Shown piece after piece: positions 11,155 to 20,489 of a stretch of 64,000 bases of DNA (within the stretch, counting starts at the first letter, position 1; each line of letters opens with the position of its first letter). The DNA is from Streptomyces puniciscabiei (lineage in GTDB: Bacteria; Actinomycetota; Actinomycetes; Streptomycetales; Streptomycetaceae). The position numbers were made by a program, and so were the translations under genes. The stretch is from assembly GCF_006715785.1 (NCBI RefSeq), contig NZ_VFNX01000001.1:4320001-4384000 (forward strand), given 5' to 3'. The notes under the pieces are model-generated. The model was not told the origin of the DNA. It did no database searches and worked only from the letters and a program-made list of their open reading frames with translations.

Positions 11155-11698
11155 GCGCGGCCCACTCCCGGTCCAGGATCGACATGATCACCTCGTCGGC
11201 CCACTCACCGTCACGCCGCTGCACCTCCCGTCGCACGCCCTCGACCACGAATCCGACCTTCTCGTAGACCCGCCTGGCCCGCGCGTTGTGGCCGTACACC
11301 TCCAACTGCACGCGATGCAGCCCGAGTTGCTCGAAGCCGTAGCCGACGATCAGCCGGGTCGCCTCGGTGCCGATCCCACGGCCGCGGCCCCGGGGGCCGA
11401 TGAGCGTGCGGAAGGTGCAGTTTCCGGTGGCGGGGTCGTAGTCGTGGAGGACGGCCTCGCCCAGGAGCTCGCCGGTCTCCGGGTCCGTGACGGCCAGGTC
11501 CAGGCGGTCGGGCACGGTGGCCCGGGAGCCGTACCAGGACCGCAGGCGCTCCAGGGTGAGTTCGCTGGACGGCTCGAAGGTGAAGCGGACGACCTCGGGG
11601 TCGGCGATGATCTCCCACATCACCTCGGCATCGGCCTCGGTGAAGGGCCGCAGGACGGTCTTCCGGCCGGTCAGGGTGGGTTTGACGGAGAAGTTCAT
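11135..11698 (-). CDS. GNAT acetyltransferase (RimJ/RimL-like)
   Basis: A 187-residue acetyl-CoA-dependent N-acetyltransferase of the Acetyltransf_3 type. The pattern begins with [19 protein letters not shown], and the acetyl-CoA-binding stretch is [16 protein letters not shown] at about residues 96-111. [20 protein letters not shown] follows, typical of RimJ/RimL and related amino-acid or peptide acetylases. The substrate is not predictable. It is convergent with the alcohol dehydrogenase, overlapping by 20 bp. Confidence 0.88.
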   Translation of the reverse strand: MNFSVKPTLTGRKTVLRPFTEADAEVMWEIIADPEVVRFTFEPSSELTLERLRSWYGSRATVPDRLDLAVTDPETGELLGEAVLHDYDPATGNCTFRTLIGPRGRGRGIGTEATRLIVGYGFEQLGLHRVQLEVYGHNARARRVYEKVGFVVEGVRREVQRRDGEWADEVIMSILDREWAALSATAR

Positions 11699-11752
11699 GG
11701 TGGCGACTGTGCCCCACGCGGCCGGTGGGGCACAGCCGATTTCCGGTGCGGG

Positions 11753-11947
11753 TCACGTACGGCCGCGGTTGCTCGGCCGGGAGGCGACCCAGGCGCGGAC
11801 GGTGTCGGCGTACCAGTAGGGCTTGCCGCTCTCCACACGGTCGGGCGGGGGGAGCAGCCCGTGCTTGCGGTAGGACCGAACGGTGTCCGGCTGCACCTTG
11901 ATGTGCGCCGCGATCTCCTTGTAGGACCAGAGCCTTTGGTCGGTCAT
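11753..11947 (-). CDS. small MerR/AlpA-type helix-turn-helix protein
   Basis: A 64-residue protein that is essentially one winged helix: YKEIAAHIKVQPDTVRSYRK (residues 9-28) is the HTH and GKPYWYADTVRAWVASR the wing and last helix. I chose the ATG at 11947 because GGGAGG lies upstream and the frame before it is not domain-like. Such proteins act as excisionase-like or small transcription factors. No integrase is nearby. Direct repeats at 12118-12147 may be its own operator. Confidence 0.85.
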   Translation of the reverse strand: MTDQRLWSYKEIAAHIKVQPDTVRSYRKHGLLPPPDRVESGKPYWYADTVRAWVASRPSNRGRT

Positions 11948-12295
11948 GAGTTGCACCTCCCTGCGCGCGCCACAGCGGCGGCCGGGGGGGCGGCCGTCGG
12001 GGGAGCCGGGCGCTGCGCTGGCGATCACCGAGCCTGTGCCCGGTGAACGACGCAGAGTGATCAGGGGACAGTGCCTGTCGGCAGGATGTGACGCACGGCC
12101 CGCGTACACGCGACATGTGTGACACAGAAGGGGTGTTTGTGACACAGCTGCCGCAAAGGCGTACGCAGGCGTGTCGGCGCGGCGCGTTGATTCCGCGCGG
12201 GCCGGAAGGGCGGGCCGGGTCCGCTGCGTCAGACCCGGCCCGCCGGCTTCCCCGCACCCTCCGGCGGTCGCTTCACCCAGGAGTGCCCTCCTGGA
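11948..12295. promoter_or_regulatory. intergenic region with TGTGACACAG direct repeats
   Basis: This 348-base gap precedes the small HTH gene and follows the AraC gene (both minus strand). It holds two exact copies of TGTGACACAG (12118-12127 and 12138-12147) 20 bp apart, two helical turns. No open frame with Streptomyces codon bias and a ribosome-binding site is seen. The repeats are a reasonable operator candidate for the HTH protein. Confidence 0.5.
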
Positions 12296-13243
12296 TCAGT
12301 CCCCCTGGCCGCCGGAGGCCCCCGCTTCCCTCGGGAGCGTGCCGGCCGGGTGATCAGCGTGCCGGGCCCTGCCCGCGCGGGTCTTGGAAAAAAGCGCACC
12401 GCGGCCTGAGGTGAGGAGCAGGCTGGTGGGCTCGCCCGCCAGCCGGTCGGTCACGGCGCCCGCCGCCGGCAGCCGCCGGGCCGCCAGGAACTCGCCGGGA
12501 GTGCAGCCCGTCATGGCCCTGAACTCGCCGCTGAAGTGCGCCTGGTCGTAGTACCCGCAGACCGCCGCGGTCTCCGCCTGCCCGTGGCCCGCGGCCAGCA
12601 GCCGCCGCGCGCGCTGCAGCCGCAGCACCCGGGCCGCCGCCTTCGGGGACAGGCCGATCTGCTCCCGGAAGCGGTACTCCAGGTGCCGTACGCTCCAGCC
12701 CACTTCCTCGGCCAGCCGGGGCACCGGAAGCGCGCCGCCCTGGCGTCGCAGCAGCGACCAGGCGTGCACCACCCGCTCGGAGGCGGGCGCACCGGCACGG
12801 AACCGCTCCAGCAACACCCGGTCGAGCAGCGCGAACCGCTGCGGCCAGCCGGGCAACGCGGCCAGCGCGCCGGCGAGTTCACCGAGACGGAACTCCTCGG
12901 CGTCCACCGACCGATCGGCCAGCTCGAACTGAGGCGTACCGAACAGCGTGAACGCGGCCCACGGAGCGAGCAGCACCTCGATGCCGGACAGACGGCCGCC
13001 GTGCTCGCCGAGGGCGGGCGTGGTGGTCAGCCCGTTGACCACGGACACCAGTGACACCGGGGGCCGGCCGGCCCGGGAGATGCGCACCGGCTGCTCGAAC
13101 CCCAGCAGCAGGGTGGCCGCCCCGATCGGCGCCTCCAGCCGACGGCGCGGCCGGCCGAGGTGCACCCGGACACCGCGATAGCTCAGCACTCCCGGGCGCA
13201 GCGCCGGATGCGGCCGCCGAGCGACGGTCTCCCAACTCGCCAT
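12296..13243 (-). CDS. AraC-family transcriptional regulator
   Basis: A 315-residue regulator. The C-terminal double helix-turn-helix covers about residues 185-275: LPVPRLAEEVGWSVRHLEYR is the first HTH and AAVCGYYDQAHFSGEFR the second, followed by the family-typical TGCTPGEFLAAR. The N-terminal ~170 residues resemble an AraC ligand-binding domain (RGVRVHLGRP, LGFEQPVRI). The target is unknown. It is convergent with nothing and lies 48 bp from the 3' end of iolE, but on the available evidence it is not linked to inositol metabolism. Confidence 0.9.
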   Translation of the reverse strand: MASWETVARRPHPALRPGVLSYRGVRVHLGRPRRRLEAPIGAATLLLGFEQPVRISRAGRPPVSLVSVVNGLTTTPALGEHGGRLSGIEVLLAPWAAFTLFGTPQFELADRSVDAEEFRLGELAGALAALPGWPQRFALLDRVLLERFRAGAPASERVVHAWSLLRRQGGALPVPRLAEEVGWSVRHLEYRFREQIGLSPKAAARVLRLQRARRLLAAGHGQAETAAVCGYYDQAHFSGEFRAMTGCTPGEFLAARRLPAAGAVTDRLAGEPTSLLLTSGRGALFSKTRAGRARHADHPAGTLPREAGASGGQGD

Positions 13244-13291
13244 TCCCTCATCGTCCTACGGCGGGGCAACGCCCCGTAAGGGGCGCGGCGC

Positions 13292-14209
13292 CTACACCCC
13301 GCAGGACCGGAGAAACGCCCGGGTCCGCCGGGCGATCGGCAACGGCGCGTCCGGGGCACAGGGATACATGTCCTGCTCCACGATCGCGAACAGCTCCACC
13401 CCCAGCCGCTGCGCAGCGGCAAGCACAGGACCCAACTCCGGTACGCCGCGCGGTGGTTCGCACATCACTCCCTGTGCCACCGCCGGCCCGAACGGCGTCC
13501 CCTTGGCCCGTACGTCCGCCAGGATCTCCGGATCCACCTGCTTGAGGTGCAGGTACCCGATCCGCTCCCCGTACGTCTCGATCAGCTTCACGCTGTCCCC
13601 GCCGCAGTACGCGTAGTGCCCGGTGTCCAGGCACAGCGACACCAGGTCGGAGTCCGTGCCGTCGAGGAATCGGCCGACGTTCCCCTCGCTGTCGATGTGG
13701 GTGTCGGCATGCGGGTGGACGACGATCGTCAGCCCGTACCGCTCCCGCACCTCCCGCCCCAGCCGCTCGGTCAGCGAGGTCAGGTTCCGCCACTGCTCGG
13801 CGGTCAGCGTGTCCGGCTCCAGCACCTCGCCCGTCTTGTCGTCCCGCCAGAAGGACGGGATGACGACCAGGTGGCGAGCCCCCATCGCCTGGGTCAGTGC
13901 CGCGATGTCCGACACGTGCGCCCAGGTCCTGTCCCATACGGCCGCACCGTGGTGCAGTCCGGTGAAGACGGTGCCGGCCGAGACCTTCAGGCCGCGCCGC
14001 GCGGTCTCCTCCGCGAGCACCGCGGGGTCGCTGGGGAGGTAGCCGTAGGGGCCGAGCTCGATCCACTCGTAGCCGGAGCCGGCCACCTCGTCGAGGAAGC
14101 GCTGCCAGGGCACCTGGCGGGGGTCGTCGGGGAACCACACGCCCCAGGAGTCGGGCGCCGATCCGATCCGGATCCGGGACAGTGAGGAGGAGGGTGACAG
14201 CGACGTCAT
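13292..14209 (-). CDS. iolE: myo-inosose-2 dehydratase (IolE-like TIM barrel)
   Basis: A 305-residue xylose-isomerase-like TIM barrel. The start RIGSAPDSWGVWFPDDP is the family hallmark of inosose dehydratases; metal ligands are expected in VHPHADTHID and LDTGHYAYCGGD, both clearly present, and in YLHLKQVD. It removes water from 2-keto-myo-inositol in step two of inositol breakdown. It is divergent from iolC with a 125-bp shared control region. An epimerase of the IolI type is an alternative. No clear Shine-Dalgarno precedes the ATG, so the transcript may be leaderless. Confidence 0.82.
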   Translation of the reverse strand: MTSLSPSSSLSRIRIGSAPDSWGVWFPDDPRQVPWQRFLDEVAGSGYEWIELGPYGYLPSDPAVLAEETARRGLKVSAGTVFTGLHHGAAVWDRTWAHVSDIAALTQAMGARHLVVIPSFWRDDKTGEVLEPDTLTAEQWRNLTSLTERLGREVRERYGLTIVVHPHADTHIDSEGNVGRFLDGTDSDLVSLCLDTGHYAYCGGDSVKLIETYGERIGYLHLKQVDPEILADVRAKGTPFGPAVAQGVMCEPPRGVPELGPVLAAAQRLGVELFAIVEQDMYPCAPDAPLPIARRTRAFLRSCGV

Positions 14210-14257
14210 GGGCGCCAGCGTGCGGGCGGCCGGAAAGCGGTGTCAAGAGCTGGTCCG

Positions 14258-14304
14258 AATGTCTGGACAAAACATTGACAGGGTTCGCCGTACGGGACTA
14301 GAAA
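14258..14304 (+). promoter_or_regulatory. iol promoter with candidate operator
   Basis: TTGACA (14275-14280) and TAGAAA (14299-14304) form a -35/-10 pair with an 18-bp spacer, 30 bp before iolC. Overlapping the -35 is AATGT-N9-ACATT (14258-14276), whose left part is the palindrome-like TGTCTGGACA (14260-14269). This is where an inositol-responsive repressor would bind. No IolR-type gene is adjacent. Confidence 0.5.
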
Positions 14305-14334
14305 GCCGGGGAGAGCCATGACGAAGGGAAGCCG

Positions 14335-15285
14335 ATGGCGTACGACCTGATCACGATGGGGCGGATCGGAGTGGACCTCTACCCGCTGCAGACCGGCGTC
14401 CCGCTCGCCCGCGTGTCGTCCTTCGGCAAGTTCCTCGGCGGGTCGGCGACGAACGTCGCGGTCGCCGCGGCCAGGCTCGGCCGGCACACCGCCGTGATCA
14501 CCCGCACGGGCGACGACCCGTTCGGCGCCTATCTGCACGAGGCGCTGCGCGGTTTCGGCGTGGACGACCGCTGGGTCACCCCGGTCCAGGGGCTCCCGAC
14601 CCCGGTCACCTTCTGCGAGGTCTTCCCGCCGGACGACTTCCCGCTCTACTTCTACCGCCGGCCCAAGGCGCCCGACCTGGAGATCGACGCCCACGAGCTC
14701 GATCTCGACGCGATCCGTGACGCCCGTATCTTCTGGATGACCGGCACCGGCCTGAGCGAGGAGCCCAGCCGTACGGCCACCCTCGCGGCCCTCGCCCACC
14801 GGGCGAAGGCGGGCACCACGGTCTTCGACCTCGACTGGCGGCCCATGTTCTGGACCGACCCCGACGCGGCCCGCCCCTTCTACGCCGAGGCCCTGCGCCA
14901 CACCACGGTCGCCGTCGGCAACCTGGACGAGGTGGAGGTGGCGACCGGGGTGCGCGAGCCGCATGCCGCCGCCCGGGCGCTGCTCGCCGCCGGCGTGGAG
15001 ATCGCCGTGGTCAAACAGGGCCCCAAGGGTGTCCTGGCGGTCAGTGCCTCGGGGGAGTCCGCCGAGGTGCCGCCCCTGCCCGTCAACGTCCTCAACGGCC
15101 TCGGCGCCGGCGACGCCTTCGGCGGCTCCCTGTGCCACGGTCTTCTCGCAGGCTGGGACCTGGAGACGATCATGCGGCACGCCAACGCGGCCGGCGCCAT
15201 CGTCGCCTCCCGCCTGGAGTGCTCCTCCGCGATGCCCACCCCGGACGAGGTGGCCGCCGCGCTCGACGCCGGAGCGGTGCTGTGA
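14335..15285 (+). CDS. iolC: 5-dehydro-2-deoxygluconokinase (IolC, PfkB family)
   Basis: A 316-residue ribokinase-fold sugar kinase that phosphorylates 2-deoxy-5-keto-gluconate. The PfkB signatures are present: GGSATNVAVAAARLG (residues 35-49) and the catalytic NGLGAGDAFGG near the C-terminus (about 255-265) with its base Asp. It starts an apparent operon iolC, aldolase, iolB, iolD, mmsA. The next gene's GTG overlaps its TGA stop. Confidence 0.93.
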   Translation: MAYDLITMGRIGVDLYPLQTGVPLARVSSFGKFLGGSATNVAVAAARLGRHTAVITRTGDDPFGAYLHEALRGFGVDDRWVTPVQGLPTPVTFCEVFPPDDFPLYFYRRPKAPDLEIDAHELDLDAIRDARIFWMTGTGLSEEPSRTATLAALAHRAKAGTTVFDLDWRPMFWTDPDAARPFYAEALRHTTVAVGNLDEVEVATGVREPHAAARALLAAGVEIAVVKQGPKGVLAVSASGESAEVPPLPVNVLNGLGAGDAFGGSLCHGLLAGWDLETIMRHANAAGAIVASRLECSSAMPTPDEVAAALDAGAVL

Positions 15286-16229
15286 GGGCGGGCCGGGTCA
15301 CGGGGACGCACACGGAGGGCGGGGACGCGCGACGGCGGTCACGCGTGGACGTCGCCGAGCTCGTCCGTATCCGCACCCACCACCCCGAGGCGATCGCCGA
15401 GGCCGCCACCCGCCGGGCCCGCAGGCCGCTCCTGAACGAGAACGGCAAGCTGATGATCGTCGCCGCCGACCACCCCGCCCGGGGTGCCCTCGGCGTCGGC
15501 GACCGCAAGCTCGCCATGGCCAACCGCGCCGATCTCCTCGAACGCCTCTGCCTGGCGCTGAGTCGCCCCGGAGTCGACGGCGTCCTCGCCACCGCCGACA
15601 TCCTGGACGACCTGCTCCTGCTCGGCGCCCTGGACCACAAGGTGGTCATGGGCTCCATGAACCGCGGCGGACTGCAGGGCGCCAGCTTCGAGCTGGACGA
15701 CCGGTTCACCGGGCATCGCCCCGAGGACATCCAGCGGCTCGGGTTCGACGCGGGCAAACTGCTGCTGCGCATCGACTACGACGACCCCGGCTCCCTGACC
15801 ACCCTGGAGTCCACCGCCCGCGCCATCGACGAGATGGCCGCGCGCCGGCTGCCGGTCTTCGTGGAACCGTTCATCAGCCGCCGCACCCCCGAGGGCAGGG
15901 TGCGCAACGACCTGTCCGCCGAGGCGGTCACCCGGTCCATCGCCATCGCCTCCGGCCTCGGCGGCTCCTCGGCCTACACCTGGCTGAAGGTGCCGGTCAC
16001 CGAGAACCCCGACGACATGGCCCGGGTCATGGAGACCTCCACCCTGCCGGCCGTGCTGCTCGGCGGGGACATCGGCGACTCGCCCGAGGACCAGGTCGCC
16101 GCCTACGAGAAGTGGCGCGGCGCGCTGCAACTGCCCACCGTGCGCGGCCTGGTGGTCGGCCGCTCGCTGCTGTACCCGGCGGACGGCGATGTGGCCGCCG
16201 CCGTGGACACCGCCGTAGGACTGCTGTGA
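15282..16229 (+). CDS. Cgl0159-type (beta/alpha)8 aldolase-like protein
   Basis: A 315-residue barrel protein that in actinobacteria is found with, or fused to, IolC. It most likely splits 2-deoxy-5-keto-gluconate-6-phosphate into dihydroxyacetone phosphate and malonate semialdehyde, the IolJ step, since no separate iolJ is present. Conserved-looking stretches are LMIVAADHPARG (about 50-61), DGVLATADILDDLL and RIDYDDP. The GTG at 15282 overlaps the iolC stop codon; an internal GTG at 15345 is possible. The enzymatic role is inferred from context. Confidence 0.8.
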   Translation: MRAGRVTGTHTEGGDARRRSRVDVAELVRIRTHHPEAIAEAATRRARRPLLNENGKLMIVAADHPARGALGVGDRKLAMANRADLLERLCLALSRPGVDGVLATADILDDLLLLGALDHKVVMGSMNRGGLQGASFELDDRFTGHRPEDIQRLGFDAGKLLLRIDYDDPGSLTTLESTARAIDEMAARRLPVFVEPFISRRTPEGRVRNDLSAEAVTRSIAIASGLGGSSAYTWLKVPVTENPDDMARVMETSTLPAVLLGGDIGDSPEDQVAAYEKWRGALQLPTVRGLVVGRSLLYPADGDVAAAVDTAVGLL

Positions 16230-16236
16230 GGGCCGC

Positions 16237-17076
16237 ATGACCAGCACCGATCTGCATCTGCCCAGGGGCGCCACCGCGAACGCCCAGTACGCCGTCGACA
16301 TCGACCCCAAGGTGGCCGGCTGGACCCACAGCAGTCTGCGTGTGGTCGAACTGGTGCCTGGCGCCAGCCATACGTTCACCACGGGGGACAGCGAGTGGAT
16401 CGTGCTTCCGCTGGAAGGCGGATGTACCGTACAAATCGAGACCGCATCAACGGAGAAGGGCGAGTTCCAACTCCTGGGCCGGGAAAGCGTGTTCACCGGA
16501 GTCTCCGACTTCGTGTACGCGCCCCGGGACGCCCGGGTCCAGATCGCCTCCGGCGCGGGAGGCCGCTTCGCCCTGGCAGGAGCGAAGTGCGAGCGACGAC
16601 TCCCCGCCCGCTACGGCCCCGCGCCGGAGGTCCCCGTCGAGGAGCGCGGCAGCGGCAGCTGCGCCCGCCGGGTGCGCAACTTCGCCTCGGCGGACTCCTT
16701 CGACTGCGACAAGCTGATCGCCGTCGAGGTGATCACACCGGGCGGCAACTGGTCGTCCTACCCGCCGCACAAGCACGACGAGCACCGGCCGGGCGAGGAG
16801 TCCGAGCTGGAGGAGATCTACTACTTCGAGATCGACGGCCCGCACGGAATCGGCTACCAGCGCGTGTCCCCCTCGCGGGAGGGCGGCTCGGACGTTCTCG
16901 CCGAGGTCCGTTCCGGCGACGCCGTCCTCGTCCCGGACGGCTGGCACGGCCCGTCCATCGCCCAGCCCGGGCACGACATGTACTACCTGAACGTCATGGC
17001 GGGCCCGGGGGAGACCCGGGAGTGGCGGATCTGCTTCCACCCGGCCCACGTAGAAAGCACAGAGGGGTACCGATGA
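16237..17076 (+). CDS. iolB: 5-deoxy-glucuronate isomerase (IolB)
   Basis: A 279-residue bicupin that isomerises 5-deoxy-D-glucuronate to 2-deoxy-5-keto-gluconate. The metal-binding cupin motif SSYPPHKHDEH lies near residues 172-182, followed by ELEEIYYFEI and by DAVLVPDGWHGP near the C-terminus, all characteristic of IolB. Seven bases separate it from the aldolase gene and its TGA overlaps the iolD ATG, so translation is probably coupled. Confidence 0.95.
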   Translation: MTSTDLHLPRGATANAQYAVDIDPKVAGWTHSSLRVVELVPGASHTFTTGDSEWIVLPLEGGCTVQIETASTEKGEFQLLGRESVFTGVSDFVYAPRDARVQIASGAGGRFALAGAKCERRLPARYGPAPEVPVEERGSGSCARRVRNFASADSFDCDKLIAVEVITPGGNWSSYPPHKHDEHRPGEESELEEIYYFEIDGPHGIGYQRVSPSREGGSDVLAEVRSGDAVLVPDGWHGPSIAQPGHDMYYLNVMAGPGETREWRICFHPAHVESTEGYR

Positions 17077-18953
17077 CGACGACCCGGCTGACCGTCGCGC
17101 AGGCGCTGGTCCGTTTCCTCGCCGCCCAGTACACCGAACGCGACGGCGCACGGCAGCGGCTGATCGGCGCCACCTGGGGCATCTTCGGCCACGGCAATGT
17201 CGCGGGGCTCGGCCAGGCGCTGATCGAGTACGCCGACGTGATGCCGTACCACCAGGGCCGCAACGAGCAGTCCATGGTGCACGCGGCCGTCGGCTACGCC
17301 CGCCAGTCGAACCGCCTGTCCACGCACGCGGTGACGACGTCGATCGGCCCGGGCGCGACCAACCTGGTCACGGGCGCGGCCCTGGCCACCATCAACCACC
17401 TCCCGGTCCTGCTCCTGCCCGGCGACGTCTTCGCCACCCGGCCCGCCGACCCGGTCCTGCAGCAGCTGGAGGTGCCGTACGCGGGCGATGTGTCGGTCAA
17501 CGACACCCTGCGTCCGGTGTCGAAGTACTTCGACCGCATCACCCGCCCCGAAGCCCTGATCCCGAGTGCCCTGCAGGCCGTGCGGGTCCTCACCGACCCG
17601 GTGGAGACCGGCGCGGTGACCCTCGCTCTGCCGCAGGACGTGCAGGCGGAGGCCTTCGACTGGCCGGAGGAGTTCTTCGCCGAGCGGGTGTGGACCGTAC
17701 GACGGCCGGGTGCGGACCCGACCGAGCTGGCCGAGGCGGTCCGGGCGATCCGGGAGGCCCGCAGGCCGCTGGTCATCGCGGGCGGCGGAGTCCACCACAG
17801 CCGCGCCGAGCTGGCGCTCGCCGAGTTCGCGGCGGCGACCCGCATCCCGGTCGCCTCCACCCAGGCCGGCAAGGGCTCCCTGCGCTACGACCACCCGCAG
17901 GACGTCGGCGGCGTCGGCCACACCGGCACCGCGACCGCCGACGAGCTGGCCCGCACCGCCGACCTGGTGATCGGCGTCGGCACCCGCTACACCGACTTCA
18001 CCACCGCCTCCGGCACCCTCTTCGAGAACCCGGACGTCCGCTTCCTCAACCTCAACATCGCGCCCTACGACGGCCACAAGCTGGCCGGGCTCCCGCTGGT
18101 CGCCGACGCCCGCAGCGGACTGGGCGAGCTGACCGAGGCGCTGGTGATGCACGGGCACAAGGTGGCGGAGGCGTACGTCACCGAGTACAGCGAGGACAAG
18201 GAGCGCTGGGAGCAGCGTGTCGACGCCTGCTTCGAGGCCGAGGAGATCGACGTACGGCCCACCCAGCCGCAGGTCATCGGCGCCCTGGACGCCCTGGTGG
18301 ACGAGTCCGACATCATCATCAACGCGGCCGGTTCGCTCCCCGGCGACCTGCACAAGCTGTGGCGGGCGCGCTCGGTGGACCAGTACCACCTGGAGTACGG
18401 CTACTCCTGCATGGGCTACGAGATCCCGGCCGCGCTCGGGGTGAAGCTGGCCGCGCCGGAGCGGAACGTGTGGGCGCTGGTCGGCGACGGCACCTATCTG
18501 ATGATGCCGACGGAGATCGTGACGGCCGTGCAGGAGGGCGTCGCGATCAAGATCCTGCTGGTGCAGAACCACGGGTACGCGTCCATCGGCGGGCTCTCGG
18601 AGTCGGTGGGCGGCGAGCGGTTCGGCACCGCCTACCGGTTCCAGGCCGGGGACGGGACGTTCACGGGCGCCCCGCTGCCGGTCGACCTCGCCGCCAACGC
18701 GGCCAGCCTCGGCATGCGGGTGCTGCGCGCGAAGACCGTACGGGAGCTGCGCGAGGCGCTCGCCGAGGCGCGGGCCGCCGACACTCCCACATGTGTCTAC
18801 GTGGAGACCGAAACGTCCGACACTGTGTCGGGCGCGCCCCCGGCGCAGGCCTGGTGGGATGTTCCTGTGGCCGAGACCGCGACCCGACCGTCCGCGGTCA
18901 AGGCACGAGAGCTGTACGAACGGCACGTCTCGACCCGACGCCGCCATCTGTAA
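17073..18953 (+). CDS. iolD: trihydroxycyclohexane-1,2-dione hydrolase (IolD, TPP enzyme)
   Basis: A 626-residue thiamine-diphosphate enzyme that opens the ring of 3D-trihydroxycyclohexane-1,2-dione to 5-deoxy-glucuronate. The N-terminal domain carries the catalytic Glu in GRNEQSMVHAAVGYA, and the TPP/Mg motif runs from VGDGTYLMM (about 470) to QNHG (about 501). The ATG at 17073 overlaps the iolB stop; upstream in-frame sequence is not enzyme-like. It is followed by mmsA after 16 bp. Confidence 0.95.
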   Translation: MTTTRLTVAQALVRFLAAQYTERDGARQRLIGATWGIFGHGNVAGLGQALIEYADVMPYHQGRNEQSMVHAAVGYARQSNRLSTHAVTTSIGPGATNLVTGAALATINHLPVLLLPGDVFATRPADPVLQQLEVPYAGDVSVNDTLRPVSKYFDRITRPEALIPSALQAVRVLTDPVETGAVTLALPQDVQAEAFDWPEEFFAERVWTVRRPGADPTELAEAVRAIREARRPLVIAGGGVHHSRAELALAEFAAATRIPVASTQAGKGSLRYDHPQDVGGVGHTGTATADELARTADLVIGVGTRYTDFTTASGTLFENPDVRFLNLNIAPYDGHKLAGLPLVADARSGLGELTEALVMHGHKVAEAYVTEYSEDKERWEQRVDACFEAEEIDVRPTQPQVIGALDALVDESDIIINAAGSLPGDLHKLWRARSVDQYHLEYGYSCMGYEIPAALGVKLAAPERNVWALVGDGTYLMMPTEIVTAVQEGVAIKILLVQNHGYASIGGLSESVGGERFGTAYRFQAGDGTFTGAPLPVDLAANAASLGMRVLRAKTVRELREALAEARAADTPTCVYVETETSDTVSGAPPAQAWWDVPVAETATRPSAVKARELYERHVSTRRRHL

Positions 18954-18969
18954 GAAGGAGTCTCTGGGC

Positions 18970-20472
18970 ATGACGAAGATCGTCAACCACTGGATCGGCG
19001 GGAAGACCGTCGAAGGCGCGTCGGGCACGTACGGGCCGGTCACCGACCCGGCGACCGGCGCGGTCACCACGAAGGTCGCGTTCGCGTCGGTGGAGGAGGT
19101 GGACGCGGCCGTAGCGGCGGCCAAGGACGCCTTCACCACCTGGGGCCAGTCCTCGCTGGCCCAGCGGACCACCATCCTCTTCCGGTTCCGTGCGCTGCTC
19201 GACGCGCACCGCGACGAGATCGCCGAGCTGATCACCGCCGAGCACGGCAAGGTGCACTCGGACGCGCTGGGCGAGGTCGCGCGCGGTCTGGAGATCGTGG
19301 ACCTGGCCTGTGGCATCAACGTGCAGCTGAAGGGCGAGCTGTCCACGGAGGTCGCCGGCCGCGTGGACGTCTCCTCCATCCGCCAGCCGCTCGGTGTGGT
19401 CGCCGGCATCACGCCGTTCAACTTCCCGGCGATGGTCCCGATGTGGATGTTCCCGATCGCCATCGCGTGCGGCAACACGTTCGTGCTGAAGCCGAGCGAG
19501 AAGGACCCGTCGGCGTCCATCCGGATCGCCGAGCTGCTGAGCGAGGCCGGGCTGCCGGACGGCGTCTTCAACGTCGTGCACGGCGACAAGGTGGCCGTCG
19601 ACCGGCTGCTGGAGCACCCGGACGTCAAGGCGGTGTCGTTCGTCGGCTCCACCCCGATCGCCCGCTACATCCACACCACGGCCTCCGCCAAGGGCAAGCG
19701 GGTGCAGGCGCTGGGCGGCGCCAAGAACCACATGCTGGTGCTGCCGGACGCCGACCTGGACGCGGCGGCCGACGCGGCGGTGAGCGCGGCCTACGGCTCG
19801 GCGGGCGAGCGCTGCATGGCGATCTCGGCGGTCGTGGCGGTCGGTGCCATCGGTGACACGCTGGTGGAGAAGATCCGCGAGCGCGCCGAGAAGATCAAGA
19901 TCGGTCCGGGCAACGACCCGACGTCCGAGATGGGCCCGCTGATCACCGCCGCCCACCGCGACAAGGTGGCGTCGTACGTCTCCGGTGCCGCCGCCGAGGG
20001 CGCCGAGGTGGTGCTCGACGGCACCGGCCACACCGTCGAGGGCTTCGAGGACGGCCACTGGATCGGCATCTCGCTGCTCGACAAGGTGCCGACCACCGCC
20101 AAGGCCTACCAGGACGAGATCTTCGGCCCGGTGCTGTGCGTGCTGCGCGTCGACACCTACGAGGAGGGCGTGGCGCTCATCAACGCCTCGCCGTTCGGCA
20201 ACGGCACCGCGATCTTCACCCGGGACGGCGGCGCGGCCCGCCGCTTCCAGCTGGAGATCGAGGCGGGCATGGTCGGCGTGAACGTGCCGATCCCGGTGCC
20301 GGTGGGCTACCACTCCTTCGGCGGCTGGAAGGACTCGCTCTTCGGCGACCACCACATCTACGGCAACGACGGCACGCACTTCTACACCCGCGGCAAGGTC
20401 GTCACCACCCGCTGGCCCGACCCGGCCGACGCCCCGGCGGGCGTGGACCTGGGCTTCCCGCGCAACCACTGA
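18970..20472 (+). CDS. mmsA: CoA-acylating methylmalonate-semialdehyde dehydrogenase
   Basis: A 500-residue aldehyde dehydrogenase converting malonate or methylmalonate semialdehyde to acetyl- or propionyl-CoA with NAD and CoA. The nucleophile is Cys282 in GERCMAIS, and the sequences ITPFNFPAMVPMWMFPIA and PFGNGTAIFTR are typical of MmsA/IolA. AGAAGGAG precedes the ATG. It closes the inositol operon, where it would act as IolA, but also serves valine breakdown. Confidence 0.95.
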   Translation: MTKIVNHWIGGKTVEGASGTYGPVTDPATGAVTTKVAFASVEEVDAAVAAAKDAFTTWGQSSLAQRTTILFRFRALLDAHRDEIAELITAEHGKVHSDALGEVARGLEIVDLACGINVQLKGELSTEVAGRVDVSSIRQPLGVVAGITPFNFPAMVPMWMFPIAIACGNTFVLKPSEKDPSASIRIAELLSEAGLPDGVFNVVHGDKVAVDRLLEHPDVKAVSFVGSTPIARYIHTTASAKGKRVQALGGAKNHMLVLPDADLDAAADAAVSAAYGSAGERCMAISAVVAVGAIGDTLVEKIRERAEKIKIGPGNDPTSEMGPLITAAHRDKVASYVSGAAAEGAEVVLDGTGHTVEGFEDGHWIGISLLDKVPTTAKAYQDEIFGPVLCVLRVDTYEEGVALINASPFGNGTAIFTRDGGAARRFQLEIEAGMVGVNVPIPVPVGYHSFGGWKDSLFGDHHIYGNDGTHFYTRGKVVTTRWPDPADAPAGVDLGFPRNH

Positions 20473-20489
20473 GCGCCTGACCGGGCCTG

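Noticed and set aside
16983..19652. 889-codon open frame on the minus strand opposite iolD and mmsA
   Set aside because: It lies antisense to two genes with full catalytic motifs and has no domain or ribosome-binding site; long antisense frames are normal at this GC content.
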